NCBI GenBank assembly: GCA_025765595.1
Contig: JAIVFH010000061.1
Location: forward strand, 1-64,000
DNA length: 64,000 bases
DNA from: Obelidium mucronatum
Taxonomy: Eukaryota; Chytridiomycota; Chytridiomycetes; Chytridiales; Chytriomycetaceae
Reading direction: 5' to 3'
The notes beneath the pieces were generated by a model. The model saw only the letters and a program-made list of their open reading frames with translations, was not told the DNA's origin and did not search any database. Positions 33,938 to 45,019 of this stretch are shown piece after piece (position 1 is the stretch's first letter; each line of letters begins with the position of its first letter). Made by a program: the position numbers and the translations under genes.

Positions 33938-34944
33938 GATAATGCTAATTCAGTCCAAAAAATCGCGAAATCAGTTATGGACACACTTTTATTACCACTC
34001 AATCCATGCTCGGCAATGCTCCAACTAATCAAGCGGCAACCCACAATGGTGCACCTACAGGGGATATGACTTATACCCAAATTATCGACTTTTTGCAATC
34101 ACTCAAGGTTCGCGATGGAAATAACCCCAAGTTTGTCTCCCACTTTGACACAAACACAATGACGCCATGGATTTACGATGCGGTGAGCAGCAAGTACATC
34201 ACCTACGACAATGAAAGGTCTATTGCCGCAAAATCAAAATTTGCTGGATGCATTGGCCTCAAGGGAGTTTTTTCATGGGAAGCGTCTCAAGATGGAAATC
34301 AACTAGTTCCATTCTTATCGGAAGTAAACACCTTGTCTACTGGAACAGTTGCATCCTGTCTGGAGCTGGTCTTGAACAGTAACGTTACGCCCAGTACCAT
34401 TATAACCACTGTCACGCCAACGGCAACAACAACAACATCTTTGAAAGGCACATCCACTACCACTACTGCTCCTGCCTCCACTACAACTACTGCGCCGGAC
34501 TGTTACCCACCTTGGAGTGCATCTTCGACATATAATGGGGGTGCTCAGGTTTCTTACCAGAGCTTCAATTACATCGCAAATTGGTGGGCAGGACCTAGTG
34601 ACGTTCCTCCTGCTGCCGCTTGGAAGTCGGTTGGTCCTTGTGGAGGCAGTCAATCGACCACAACCACCACTACCACCACCACAAAGCCAGCCACATCGAC
34701 CATTGCGACTTCAACTACGACTGCTAAAACAGCTACGAAGTCCACAACAGCCTCTACCCTACCAACTAGTACCACTGTCAAACCGACAACGACGACTACC
34801 AAGACTATCGCCGCCACCACTACTACTTCGTCGAGCGGTCCAGTCGTTGGTCAACCATGTAGTGCAGGCAAGAGCGAGTGTTCCGCTGGTAAAATGTACT
34901 ACTGCTTAGGATCCTCCTGGATTGTATGGTACATTGGTTGCTGA
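32920..34944 (+). CDS. Secreted GH18 chitinase with CBM5/12 and a C-terminal Cys-rich chitin-binding module
   Basis: Exons 32920-33085, 33141-33359, 33490-33871, 33954-34944. A signal peptide (FVTAVYVALLWCTALVSA) is followed by a GH18 barrel: KAILSIGGWG, then the catalytic DGIDIDWEFP, whose first Asp-Gly-Ile is split by the intron before 33490. VMAYDLNGSWG and GVFSWEASQDGNQLV complete the barrel. A Thr-rich linker leads to CYPPWSASSTYNGGAQVSYQ...WWAG, a CBM5/12 (ChtBD3). A second Thr linker precedes GQPCSAGKSECSAGKMYYC...GC, which resembles CBM19. The enzyme hydrolyses chitin, either exogenous or in the cell wall. The third intron contains a T run of more than 40. Confidence 0.92.
33893..33937 (+). 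repeat. Long T run in chitinase intron 3
   Basis: More than 40 T in the intron 33872-33953, serving as an extreme pyrimidine tract. Confidence 0.95.
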
Positions 34945-35258
34945 AGAAAAGAAGTGAAAGAATGAAAACACTTGGCTGGAGTAAAATAAAGAACACTATG
35001 AGTTTTACGATGTTAAGTTTTGTAACGTTCAACTTGGGAATTGTGGGCTTGCACGGGTGATGGAAATCCTCGTTTGAAGCACGCTCAGCCTCTTCTTTCT
35101 TTGGTACGTATATTAAAACACAGATAATTATCTTTGCAATAGCACTCGACAGCAACTTCCATTCATCATACAAAACAATTTTGTCATAGTCACAGTTTTT
35201 ATGTTGGAATCGCTTGTATGCACATTGCGAAAAGAAAAAAGGAAACAAGATTCTCATC
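34945..35258. other. 3' intergenic between chitinase and VWD-like gene
   Basis: Both flanking genes end here (convergent). AATAAA-like words near 34984 fit a polyadenylation signal for the chitinase. Nothing else seen. Confidence 0.4.
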
Positions 35259-36097
35259 TCAAAGTAAAAGCACAGCAATAGCGGCAACAGTTGATGCCCA
35301 TCGCGAGACGGTGCCAGATGAGTAAATATTGGTAGCTGGCGCGTATCCTGAAGTGTGAGCACTTGCAGCATATCCCCCGTTTTCGAGACTATCGTAAGCG
35401 GCAGTACTTTGGGCATGGTACGTGTTTGTCTTTGTCTTTGTCTCGTTGTCCACAGCTTTGGTTCCAGTCTGAAAAGGAAAAACACCCAAACACATACGAC
35501 GGTTAGCAACAGCGAAATAAATTGCATATTAGCATATTCCATAGCAAATAAACTCAACTGCTTGTGGACATGTCGTTCCTTCATCTCCATAACACAGACC
35601 ACCATTTCCAGCAGAACCCATGTACAAGATTTGTTGAATTTGAACATTATCGACAGGATCGTATCCTCTTCCAAGGACAACTTTGCAAATAGTGTCTTTG
35701 CAGGTACCTTCGGTGCAGACAAGAACGTGTTCGGAGAGATCGCCCCCAGCAGCGAATGTTTGCTTTTCAGATCCACACGTGTATGTTACCTAATGTAAGA
35801 ATCGATTTTGGTGGGTAGATGTGGTTTTAATTGGGTTGTGATAGCAAAGTGTGGCAACTGACTGACCTTAGAAGTTACATACGTAGCGCCGTAGATTCCA
35901 TCGGACTGGACAACATCAATCTGGACTTTCATATCGTCTGCATCCAGAGCCAGGAATGAACCAGCCTTGTCGAAGCTGTAGTGACCGCCCTCAAAAGTGG
36001 AAATCCAAGGGTCGGACTGGATCTGGCAAGAGCCTTGAGTCGTAGCACAGCTGGCAAACGCGGAGGCCACAAGAGTAGCAAGAATGGCAACTTTCAT
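35259..36097 (-). CDS. Secreted VWD-like protein with probable GPI anchor
   Basis: Exons 36097-35867, 35789-35559 and 35468-35259 on the minus strand give about 223 residues. The signal peptide MKVAILATLVASAFA is followed by a von Willebrand type D-like start (DPWISTFEGGHYSFDKAGSF, then DMKVQIDVVQ) and a Cys-bearing middle with CTEGTCKDTICKVVLG. The C-terminus SSGTVSRWASTVAAIAVLLL looks like a GPI-attachment signal. It is likely a small wall or surface protein. Fungal proteins of this VWD-like type are known mainly as hypothetical secreted proteins, so the role is open. Confidence 0.75.
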
Positions 36098-36445
36098 GAC
36101 TGTGGAGAGTGCGTGGGTTTTTTCGTTGATTCAAAGATAACAAATTTGCTCTTGGCTGGTGACATGGGAGGCTCATCACGTGATCTCCTGCATCTCCATC
36201 ATGCCGCAGCTCACCCGTGCGTAGAAACTGCGCTACGAGCAGTGAAACACGGCATGCAATATTTATCGTATGCGAAGCCGCATTCGATAATTTCAAGGAC
36301 ACCCAAAAGACCGCCATATTCCTCTCGAAGACACTTTACAGCACGTGTTTTACCGCATGATTTCGAGATTTTAATTTGCTTAAATATGTTTTGTTTTACT
36401 TTGTCTGGACAATAAATAATTGGAAAGCGAAAAAAAAATAAAACG
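36098..36445. other. Intergenic, 5' flank of the VWD-like gene
   Basis: About 350 bp with no ORF of interest; nothing recognised. Confidence 0.4.
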
Positions 36446-38264
36446 TCATGAGAAAGCCTTCACGAGATGACACCCTTTACCAAACTCCCAAATAGCAATT
36501 CGCTTATCCTGTGTTTAATGAGAGCACCAGTCAGTTCGCAAAACATCACCAAAAGCCCGAAGTTTTCTTACCTGAGCTGAAGAAACGATTCGGGAGGCAT
36601 CCATCTGTACATGAAAGACCCAGCTATTATGTACATGCGTCAATGTATGCAGACACTCTCCGGTTTTCCGATCCCACACTTTCATTGAGTTGTCATAACT
36701 CCCGCTCACAATTCTCTCATCATCGAAACATAAGGTCCGCACTAAATTCGTATGCCCCTCCAAAGTCCTCTGCAAAGCACCAGTCATTGCATCCCAAATC
36801 TTGATTGTGAAATCATTGCTTCCACTGAGAATCACTTTTCCATCAAATTGGACGCATGCTAAACCCCGCGTGTGGCCAATAAAAGTGCGCACAAGAGCTC
36901 CAGTCACCAGGTTCCACATTTTAATGGTGCAGTCCCCACTTGCACTGACTACGAGATCGCCGTTCATATGAACTGCATTTACTGCGGCCTGATGCCCCTC
37001 CATGGAGTGCAGTAGTTCTCCGGTTTGGAGGCTCCAGACTTTAAGCGTGCAATCCTTGGAACAAGTCACTATGCGCGTCGAGTCGAATCGAATATCAAGA
37101 ACCGGGAGAGCGTGACCGGTGAATCGCCGGAGAATTCCTCCTGTTTTATAGTCCCAGAGGATCGCTGTTGCATCGCTGGATCCAGTTACGATATAATTCT
37201 CATTATCGTGCTGCATGCAAAGAATAGATCCTGCATGTCCGCTTAATGTTCGGTGACAGTGAATGGCATTCATGTCCCAGAATTTAAGGGATCTTTGTAT
37301 TTGAGAGATTGGGCAGTTCAACAATAATTCACAGAATCCCAGAAGACGTACCGATCTCTCGAGCCGCTCGCAAGTAGATCTCCTTGAAATTGAATACAAT
37401 AAACGGCATCAGTGTGCCCAGTGAAGCTCCTCACAGTGTAATTTCCCTCCCGCCAATTCCTGTACAGAATCAATCGCTGATGAAACACAGTCTTCCATGA
37501 AGAAATTCCTTCCAATTGTTGTAGCCTTTGATTCACTGGTAGTGGACTCTGTTGAGGATCAATCCTCTTCGAATAATCCTGTTCAGCCACTTGCCCTTCC
37601 CCATTATTCTCCGACGACGAGAGAGGATCTACGTCCATGGTATTCTCATTCAAGGACGGGTCCCAAAAATAAACCTGAGGATCTGACCGCGAAATCCTAG
37701 ATTTTAAGGCTTTCACAGACGGCAACAACTCCCCACCAGACCCAAGATCCGAAGAAGATCCCAAATTTGAAGCCAACTGCAATTCCGACGTTCGAGCAAG
37801 TTCCAACTGCGGCTTGAACGCTTCAGGATCAAAGACATCGCGGCTTCCACCGAAAAACCCACTGTCCTTTAATTTCTGGGAAACTTTCTTCTCACACCCA
37901 AATTTTCTTCGAAACATATGCCTCCACACGGAGTTATCACTTGCAGCCAGTTTCCAGCGTTGGTTGAGCCTAGTTGCGTTTGAAAGAGTGGATAGCGAGT
38001 CTACACTGCAAAGGATCTGGACAAGCACTTCAAACGGTATCGCAGATGTAAAATCTATTTGTTGATGTTATTGGTTGTGTTGCCTTTGGGTGCAGACATA
38101 CCAAGGTCCTCTTCGGGGTCATGGCTGAAAGCAGAATCTGTTGCGCTCAAGCAGAGGTCCTCCGAGTCATCGTCGAGGGACGGCCTGAGGTGTTCCATTG
38201 TAAGCAGCGACATGCCTTTTAGAGAAATGAATGAAGGGTGGGTTGTTATTTGCATGTAAATCAT
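36446..38264 (-). CDS. F-box/WD40 protein (Cdc4/Fbw7-like substrate adaptor)
   Basis: Exons 38264-38102, 38054-37352, 37292-36572 and 36508-36446 on the minus strand. The short acidic N-terminus is followed by an F box spanning the first junction (FTSAIPFEVLVQILCSVDSL, ending RWKLAASDNSVWRHMF). After an acidic linker come seven WD repeats, e.g. FTGHTDAVYCIQFQGDLLAS, LSGHAGSILCMQHDNENYIV, FIGHTRGLACVQFDGKVILS. The arrangement is that of SCF ubiquitin-ligase adaptors; the propeller binds the phosphorylated substrate. Subfamily cannot be fixed: the propeller resembles Cdc4/Fbw7 and Met30 types. The last exon encodes only DKRIAIWEFGKGCHLVKAFS. Confidence 0.85.
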
Positions 38265-38565
38265 CTATCTGCAATCTTTTCAATCAGATCAGGACCACCT
38301 CCGCCACAAGGAGCACCACGTCCGTAGGATTGTCACATCAAAAAAAGGATGAGGAGTCGTGAGTTACCTGGCTGCGACTGCATTTTTGTTAGAATTATTC
38401 TTTCGATTAATTTCATTGTTTGCAAATCTCCTTCAAAAATATATTTAAAAACGGAAAGAAAAAACAGGGGGGACAGAGAGAAACGATTGGAATGTTCAAA
38501 CAGAAGCAGGTCTCGCCGTTGGTGTATTCAGCAAGCAACCAATTTCCACAAATTAACCAAAACAA
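38265..38565. other. Intergenic between F-box/WD40 gene and GST1
   Basis: About 300 bp; 5' flank of the WD40 gene and 3' flank of GST1. Nothing recognised. Confidence 0.4.
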
Positions 38566-39450
38566 TCATTGAGCATCTGGTTGTCCAGACGGATGCGATT
38601 GATTAATGCATGGCACTTCGCTAAGAACACTCAGGAGTTTCGTTATGCATGGAAACGGAGTCAAGTCGACTTCAAATCTATAAACGGTTGAATGATGAGA
38701 TGGTACTATTTTCAAACCAAAACTCTCTACCGAACAGCGTTGTAATGTTGGGCGGCAAGACAGATATCCGCAATCGTCAAGTTATCGCCATAAGAGTATT
38801 TCCCCATAGTAGTAGAAACCATCTTCTCATACGCTGTTTATGTTTGGATTTCGTGATTTAGCGTCAAGTACAAACTTATCCTTATCGTAAACTTTACCTG
38901 TGAATCCCTTCACAATAACCCACTTTGCAAACTCAATATCGACTCCTTCTTTTCCTCTCAAGGTCGCCACTTGTTTAATAATGCTCAAGTTTTGAATAGG
39001 GTGTGTATCGCAAACGATGATATCCGTCAAGGCCCGCACACGGGCCCGACCAACAGCATCAGAAGGAAGAAGAGGATTCTCTGGATGGATTTCTTCCAAG
39101 TACTCGAGAATAGCTGGTGACTTTACGTGTTGTTGAAATCAGTTTTTGAGTTCCGATTTGTTCCGCACTATGAACCAAAAACCTGATTGAGAAGCAGCCC
39201 GTTGTGGTCCAGTGTAGGAACCAAAGCAGAAGGATTTTTTGCCAAGTACTCATCGCTCTTGTGTTCGCCTTTGACGAGGTTCACGGGGATAATTTCAAAG
39301 TCAATGTTCTTGTGCAAGAGAGCAGCCCTAAGGTCCACATTAGAATATCTTCTCGCTCACTACAGACATTTTTAAAACCAACCGAATGCGCCAGCTGGCA
39401 GAGCTTCTCCAGTACGAGTAGAGCTTGAATTCTTTATTTTGAGTCGTCAT
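38566..39450 (-). CDS. Zeta-class-like glutathione S-transferase / maleylacetoacetate isomerase (GST1)
   Basis: Minus-strand gene, start 39448-39450, stop 38566-38568, at least five exons. Exon 1 encodes MTTQNKEFKLYSYWRSSASW, the zeta-class glutathione-site motif (SSC/AxWRVR, here with Ala in place of Cys). Then come HKNIDFEIIPVNLVKGEH, NPSALVPTLDHNGLLLNQ, SPAILEYLEEIHPENPLLPS and the C-terminal domain VCDTHPIQNLSIIKQV. After a small intron, GKYSYGDNLTIADICLAAQH and FEVDLTPFPCITKLLSVL, ending QPDAQ. All this is standard for MAAI/GSTZ. It sits head-to-head with a P450 gene; besides tyrosine degradation, zeta GSTs handle halogenated acids. Confidence 0.88.
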
Positions 39451-39805
39451 CGAATTATTTACTTTTAGTTTTTTGTGTTAAAAGAACAAATAAATGTCAT
39501 CGAATGTATATGTTCATTAAAATACGCGACTAAAATATAAGGAGTTTATAAGAGCATAAAAACGTAAGCTTCTGTGTTGATCGTTGTTGCGATCGTAATC
39601 AGTCCTATTCACCGGTGCGACTGAAGGAAAACCAGTCAATCTGCCGCGTCTTGAACAAAGAATGTTTTCGAAGGTTTCACTTGCAATTGCTGTGTTGCCA
39701 CACCAAAATTGGCAAATTGGTTGGAGATTGATGAAAAGAAAGAAAACAATTTCTTCTCGAAAACCGCCACTTCCAACCGCCACAAACTACCACTGACCAG
39801 CTCCA
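39451..39805. promoter_or_regulatory. Shared divergent promoter region GST1/P450
   Basis: Only 355 bp separate the two start codons, which face away from each other. TATA-like words occur on both sides. A shared control region is an inference from spacing. Confidence 0.35.
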
Positions 39806-41394
39806 ATGTTTGACATGCTATCCCTCGCAACGAAAGGGATCAATTTGATCAAGAGCAATCTGCTCACATTCGCGGTTATGATCGTGGTGGTTCTGTTTAT
39901 TTGGTGGAAAAACCTGATTGGGGGACAGGTGATGAGTGTTATTCAGTTTTCTCGAGCACAACGCTTTCTCAACTTTTCTTGCTTTCTTTTTCCGCTTCTT
40001 ACTTTAGGCTGAAACAATCGTCAACAACAAAGATGGCATCAAGACTCTTGCTCCTCAACAGCCAATTACTCTAGCCGCCCTGACCCGAAGAGCTCTTCAA
40101 AAACCAGCTGTAATTCTACAAGAGGCAGTGTCTCTCGGTGTGTTCCACGTCAAGTGGATTCTTGCTGGTCCGCTTGTTGTTGTCTCGCATCCTAACATTG
40201 CCAGCGTAGTTCTTTCGGATAAGTTCATCAGCGATCGGTTAGTTGTCTTCATACTGTCTTCGTCTTCTTCTTCTGATCATTAACTCACCGGTCTTTATGT
40301 TATTTTTATTTTTCAGCCTGGTCATCAACCACGAGGCAAAGGGTGTTCTGGGTATGAACGGAAGTCCCCACAAGAAAGCCCACAACAACCTTGTCACCTT
40401 GTTTGCTTCCCCAGAATCCAAAAACTCTCTCACAGATGCTCTCGTGGAACAACTCCACGCTCGCCTCGCCTCAGAAACATTCCCAGAATTCAACGAAGCC
40501 GTTTCCACAAAGGAAAACCTGGACTTGTGTCCTGTGTTTGAGGAGCTGTGGGTTGATGTGATTGGTTTGTGGGTACTTGGTGTGGAAACTTCTGCAGAAA
40601 CTGAAAGGAGAGAGAAGATTGTTGAAGCGAGACGTTGTTTGGCGAACTTGACTTTCGTTTTGCCAACTGGTATGTGGTTGTTTTTTATTCCATTCTTGTA
40701 ATTTAACCAAAACCCACCGTTTTTTTCAACAATCTATAGGTATTTCTTGGTACTTTGACCGTCTTCGTGCACTTGTCCCTTACACTGAGTACTTGCTCCT
40801 TCCTGGAGGCCGTGACTACCTTGTCCGTCGCAACGGAAAGTCAAAAGCTAGAGCTATTGTCGATGAAGAGTACATTAAGATGGTCAAGGAGTTCAAGGAC
40901 GGTAAAAAGCGAGGAGGCGTTGCAGGACGCTTGCTTGAACAGGTTCTGGCTTCATTGCCTGAAGGAACAGAAATTAGCATTCCTCAATGGGAAGAGCTTT
41001 TTGCTGAGTGTGAAGCGTAAGAGTTTTCTTTTTTTTGTGCCTTGTCGGGTTTTCTAACCCTATTTTTCTAAATAGTGTCCAAACTGCTGCTCAGTTGCCA
41101 CTTTACTCGATCGTTCCACACATTCTGTACCTTCTCGCACACTCTCCAACGCACCAAAAAGCAGTTTTCGTGGAAGCCAGCAAAGTGAATGCCAAAAACA
41201 TCAATCGATCCCACGTGGCCAATATGCCACAACTTGAAGCTGTTGTGTTGGAAGCTTTGAGACTCTTACCGCCGTTTGTCACTTCCTACAACCGATCCAG
41301 CGCCGATAATGCGTACAAGCTTCCAGGAAACTGGTCCCTTCCAAAGTGTATGTTGTTTTTTTCTTCTTTCTACGAAGTAATGACTGACAGAACG

Positions 41395-41438
<44 letters not shown>

Positions 41439-41860
41439 CCCACATTGTCGTCGACTTTCTTTCAACAATGAGAAACACAGACTCATTCGGCACTGATTCT
41501 GATGCCTTCAAGCCAGAAAGGTTCTCCCAATACCAATTCGTCCCAACAATTGAAGAAACCCCCGCTGAATCCATCCAAAAGCTCAAGCGTGCTGTTCAAG
41601 GGGAAACACCAACTTTCAAGGATGGATTTATTCCCTTTGGTGGTGGTCTTTTTGCTTGTCCTGGACAAAGACTCGCGTTGGATGTCATCAAGGTGGCTGT
41701 TGCTGAAATCGTGAGAAAGTATGAATTGAGTGGAGTTAAAGGTAGAGAGAAGGTGGATGCTAGTGAAATTGTAAAGACGATGGAAGAGTTTGGAAATGAA
41801 CAAGGAAATGTGTTGAGACATTTGGAAGGGTGCCCAGTCGCCATCAAGAAGCGCAAGTGA
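39806..41860 (+). CDS. Cytochrome P450 monooxygenase, microsomal type
   Basis: Exons 39806-39928, 40008-40237, 40317-40669, 40740-41016, 41076-41347, 41436-41860. The N-terminal anchor is LLTFAVMIVVVLFIWW. The K helix reads EAVVLEALRLLPP (ExxR) and the haem loop FGGGLFACPGQRLALDV (FxxGxxxCxG). The I helix (ECEAVQTAAQLPLYSIV) lacks the usual (A/G)GxxT oxygen-activation motif, so the chemistry may be unusual, as in P450s that isomerise or use peroxides. The substrate is unknown. The 88-bp last intron is mostly a run of about 39 A directly before AAAAG. Neighbours are GST, MAPEG and TauD-like genes. Confidence 0.88.
41395..41434 (+). repeat. Long A run in P450 intron 5
   Basis: About 39 A directly preceding the 3' splice site AAAAG at 41435. 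Confidence 0.95.
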
Positions 41861-41969
41861 GAAAAAATAACGTAACTGAAAATGTCACATATTTATGGGG
41901 TTTTGTATTAACTGTTCTTTCTTGATTTCGATAAAATAAAACAACGTGTCGATTTAACTGTTTCCAGTT

Positions 41970-42587
41970 TCAACCCCACATCAATCCAACAACTCCGTTC
42001 AAGCACATTGCGAGTGAACATCCCACAGAAAGCATCCAAGCATTGGCGCGGTGAGGTTGCAGCTCAGCGGCATAGAATACGGTGTGTGCAACCCTACAGT
42101 AAGAAACACGAAACGTTAGGAAATTTGATTTGTAATATTACAAATAAGAAACCTGGCAAGAGCAAAAACAGCCACCAATACAGCGTGTAAAGCAGGACTG
42201 TAGCAAGATAATAAACTTGTCCAGGCGACAATAAGACCGATGGGGATATTCTCCAAATCGTTCATAACAATCCTCTGCCATCTGGCATCAGCCATCTTTG
42301 CCTTATCGTTGCTTGAGTCATCAGAGTTTGATATTCCAAAAGACTGCTTCACGCCAACAGCTTTCAAACTATTTGCAAGTTTCACGAGTTTGATGCCATC
42401 CTTTAAGTTCCATGAAACAAGTCAGTCAGAAGAAAGTTTCAAAATACAACTTTCAGACCTCTGGTGGACGAGACCCGCTCTTGAATCTGACACCTCCTTG
42501 GATCAACACAGTTCCGTAGAACTTGAGCAAAAGAACAAGAGTGGAAATTGCAGTGGAACCATGAGCCCATGTGTTGACAGCTGTCAT
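41970..42587 (-). CDS. MAPEG / microsomal glutathione S-transferase
   Basis: Exons 42587-42459, 42400-42153 and 42093-41970 on the minus strand, about 166 residues. Four hydrophobic helices and the motif DARWQRIVMNDLENIPIGLI, then RVAHTVFYAAELQPHRANAW, match the MGST1/mPGES-type MAPEG family (R-x2-R/H...NDLENI...). The family acts in the ER membrane, conjugating or reducing lipophilic electrophiles with glutathione. Its ATG is only 39 bp from the stop of the upstream TauD-like gene on the same strand, and its 3' end meets that of the P450 within 109 bp. Confidence 0.85.
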
Positions 42588-42626
42588 ATTTTGGTATTTC
42601 AAATGTACTATTTTATTTGTTTTCTT

Positions 42627-43998
42627 TCAAGCTTGCTGTTGCGGAGAAAACACACTGCGACTGACAGTTCTTCGGATCGTGATTCCATCCTTGACAGAAG
42701 TAGTTGTAGTCGTTGTAGTTGTTTTAATCCAAGGACCAGTTGTTGGTGGTGTGGCAGGACTCTTCTCCGTTACAGCCACATTCTCAACACTTGGCTTTGC
42801 AGCTGGCTTGTACAAACCCAACGCTGCCAAATGACCGCGTCTCGAAACAGGAGGCTCAACTCCAATAGCATCACGTCGAGACTTGGAAGCTTCATCAAAG
42901 TACGGAACTTCTCCCAATGAAAGAACGCGATCTCCAACGCGGCTGAACGTCTCAAATTCGAAATCAAGAGTATCCGTGTAGAATGTGGATCGCTCATCCC
43001 AGATGGCAACGTCGTTTTCATGCCATTCAGAGCGGACTTGGAGGTCGTGATTTTGGGTTGTGAGTTCAAAAAGGTGGTTGAGGAGGAGGTCGCTTTCGTC
43101 TTTAGAAAGCTCGTTAATTCTCTTGGTGTACAATTTGTTGACGTATCTATTGTGAGTATGGTAAAGAATTTTGAGTTCACTTGCAAAGATGAGTTGAAAA
43201 CAACTCACACTCCTTTCCATCCAGTGACTGGATTCGTGCGAATGACTGGATGCACGGAAACCAAAGTCGTATCCACATCTTCTGGGGCACCTCGTGGTCC
43301 AGGGTTGATTTTAATGATTCCAGCCTTTTCGAGTTGAATGTAGCCTTCACCACTGTGCGTAGCCGTCAACCCCTCCAACAACTCGCGGATATGCCGGTGA
43401 AAGTCTTTCATACACTTCATAAGCACTTGCATAAAGTGTATCGCCTCCTTCTGGCGGAACTTGCCGAATTCTTGTAACAGCATAATCAGGAGCAACGCGC
43501 TCATACGTTGCACTGCCATGCCAGTTCTTGGAGTGGAATTCAGTTGCCCCATCGCGAGGCGGGAACTGCTTGTAGAAATCAGAGGAAACGGGGAATCTTT
43601 TTTCGCCAAAGACTGCTTCGTCAAAGATTGGGTGAGAATGGAGGCCGGAAGTCGAGGGCTTTTTGCCGGCGCGGCCGAGTCGGTCGGCAAGCTCTTTTTG
43701 CTCTTCAAAAGTGATGTCCTGATTCCGCAAAAAGACAACGTTTCGCTCGGAAACGAGGACAGCAAGGTCGTGAAGTAGTTCCTCCGAGTTTTCAGCTTTC
43801 AGAATATCTCTGATTTGGAGAGTTCTGGATAGTAGGGAAAGATAAGTTAAGTCGAATGCTTTTGAATGAATTTAGAGAGGTTGTAGCGTACCCTCTTTCA
43901 AATTCAGTTCCAATATGTGGCTCGACCTTGAAGCTCTTGTACGAGTCCAATGAAAAGTTTCTCGTCAATGGAGCGACTTTGAGAGAAGATGATGCCAT
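42627..43998 (-). CDS. TauD/TfdA-type 2-oxoglutarate dioxygenase family protein lacking iron ligands, one frame break
   Basis: Exons 43998-43892, 43824-43209 and 43146-42627. N-terminal FKVEPHIGTEFERGTLQIRD and VVFLRNQDITFEEQKELADR are typical. The region WHGSATYERVAPDYAVTRIR, then PPEGGDTLYASAYEVYERLS, aligns with fungal TauD proteins, where WHSD supplies the first His and the Asp of the iron triad; here Asp is Ser. The last His, normally IWDNRSTxH, is Tyr in IWDERSTFYTDTLDF. VSVHPVIRTNPVTGWKGVYV is conserved. So two of three Fe(II) ligands are missing. The frame shifts by one base after ERLSPAY (near 43370-43385), resuming RELLEGLTATHSGEGYIQ. A Ser/Thr-rich tail ends QQQA. The protein looks catalytically dead even if the frame break is an assembly error. 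Confidence 0.75.
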
Positions 43999-44247
43999 TT
44001 TTCCGTAAATTGGTGATAGTGATACAAGTATTGAGGATCAGTTGTTAAGTTTTATAGCTGGACGTGATGAATTGACGCAATCTAATGCATCCACCCCGTG
44101 CTGCCAAAAAAAAAAATGGTGGAAAAAACGTGAATGCCCGTGCTGATGAAATATCACAAAACCAAAAACGCTTATAAAAATACTTACAGCTTGGAATCTT
44201 TATTTCAAAGTCGAAATCGAAAGATCTAGTTAAATTAATTAAAAAGT

Positions 44248-45019
44248 CTATTCCACGCCATCTTGCGTTGACGGATGCGTTAGTTTGATGCACGGAATTT
44301 CATTTACACGGGACATCACTTGTTGAATCTTTGGAAACGCTGTCATATCGACGACATAGCGCCTTGAAAAAAAAAAAGGGGGAGATGCCATCAACTTCAG
44401 AATCAGTGAAAAACAAAAAACGTACTCAGTCGCGTTATAGTATTGCGAAGCGAGACAAATAGTCAGCAATGGTAAACTGCTCCCCATACGAAAAAGTCCC
44501 CATCGTTTTTTCAAGCATAGTTTCATACGCTGCCAAATCGTTGAAGTCAGTCAAGTCAGTTTCTTTCGGAAGAATCAAATTGACCAAGAACCTGCAAAGC
44601 CCTTTGCGATTATCCATTGAGCAAACTCCTCATCGCGTCCAGTCTTCCGCCGCAACTCCGACACTTTCTCAAGCACAGATTTGTTCTGCAGTGGATGCGT
44701 ATCGCAATAAATAATAGCCGCGAGTGCCCTGACTCTGGCACGGGCCACAGGATCAGTGGCAGACGGCAAGAGCGGGTTGGATGGATACACTTCTTCGAGA
44801 TACTCCAAGATGGCGGGTGATTGGTTCAGATAGTATCCATTATGGAACAGAGTTGGAACGAGTCCCGATGGATTCAATGCGAGGTACTCTGCGGTTTTGT
44901 GTTCTGCTTTGGCAACACTCACAGGCCACGGTGGTGTATTCAATGCCTTTGAAGGTCAATGCTGCGCGAACTCGCCATGAGGCAGATGAATTCCAGCCTG
45001 AGTATAATATCGTTGCCAT
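44248..45019 (-). CDS. Second zeta-class-like GST (GST2), two frame breaks
   Basis: Start at 45017-45019 (MATILYSGWNSSASWRVRAA, the zeta glutathione-site motif again with Ala). One extra base near 44930-44945 separates LTFKGIEYTTV from PVSVAKAEHKTAEYLALNPS. The main part then reads SPAILEYLEEVYPSNPLLPS and IIYCDTHPLQNKSVLEKV. A second extra base near 44455 separates GTFSYGEQFTIAD from LASQYYNATE. The last exon gives RYVVDMTAFPKIQQVMSRVN and IPCIKLTHPSTQDGVE. It is a paralogue of GST1 6 kb away. Two breaks could mean pseudogene or consensus errors. Confidence 0.75.

Noticed and set aside
34315..34653. Minus-strand ORFs over the chitinase linker
   Set aside because: Reverse reading of ACC/ACT Thr codons; the plus strand has a complete domain architecture.
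43205..43765. 187-codon ORF as an independent gene
   Set aside because: Its first two thirds are the wrong frame of the TauD-like gene; only the C-terminal third is the real frame after the 1-nt break.
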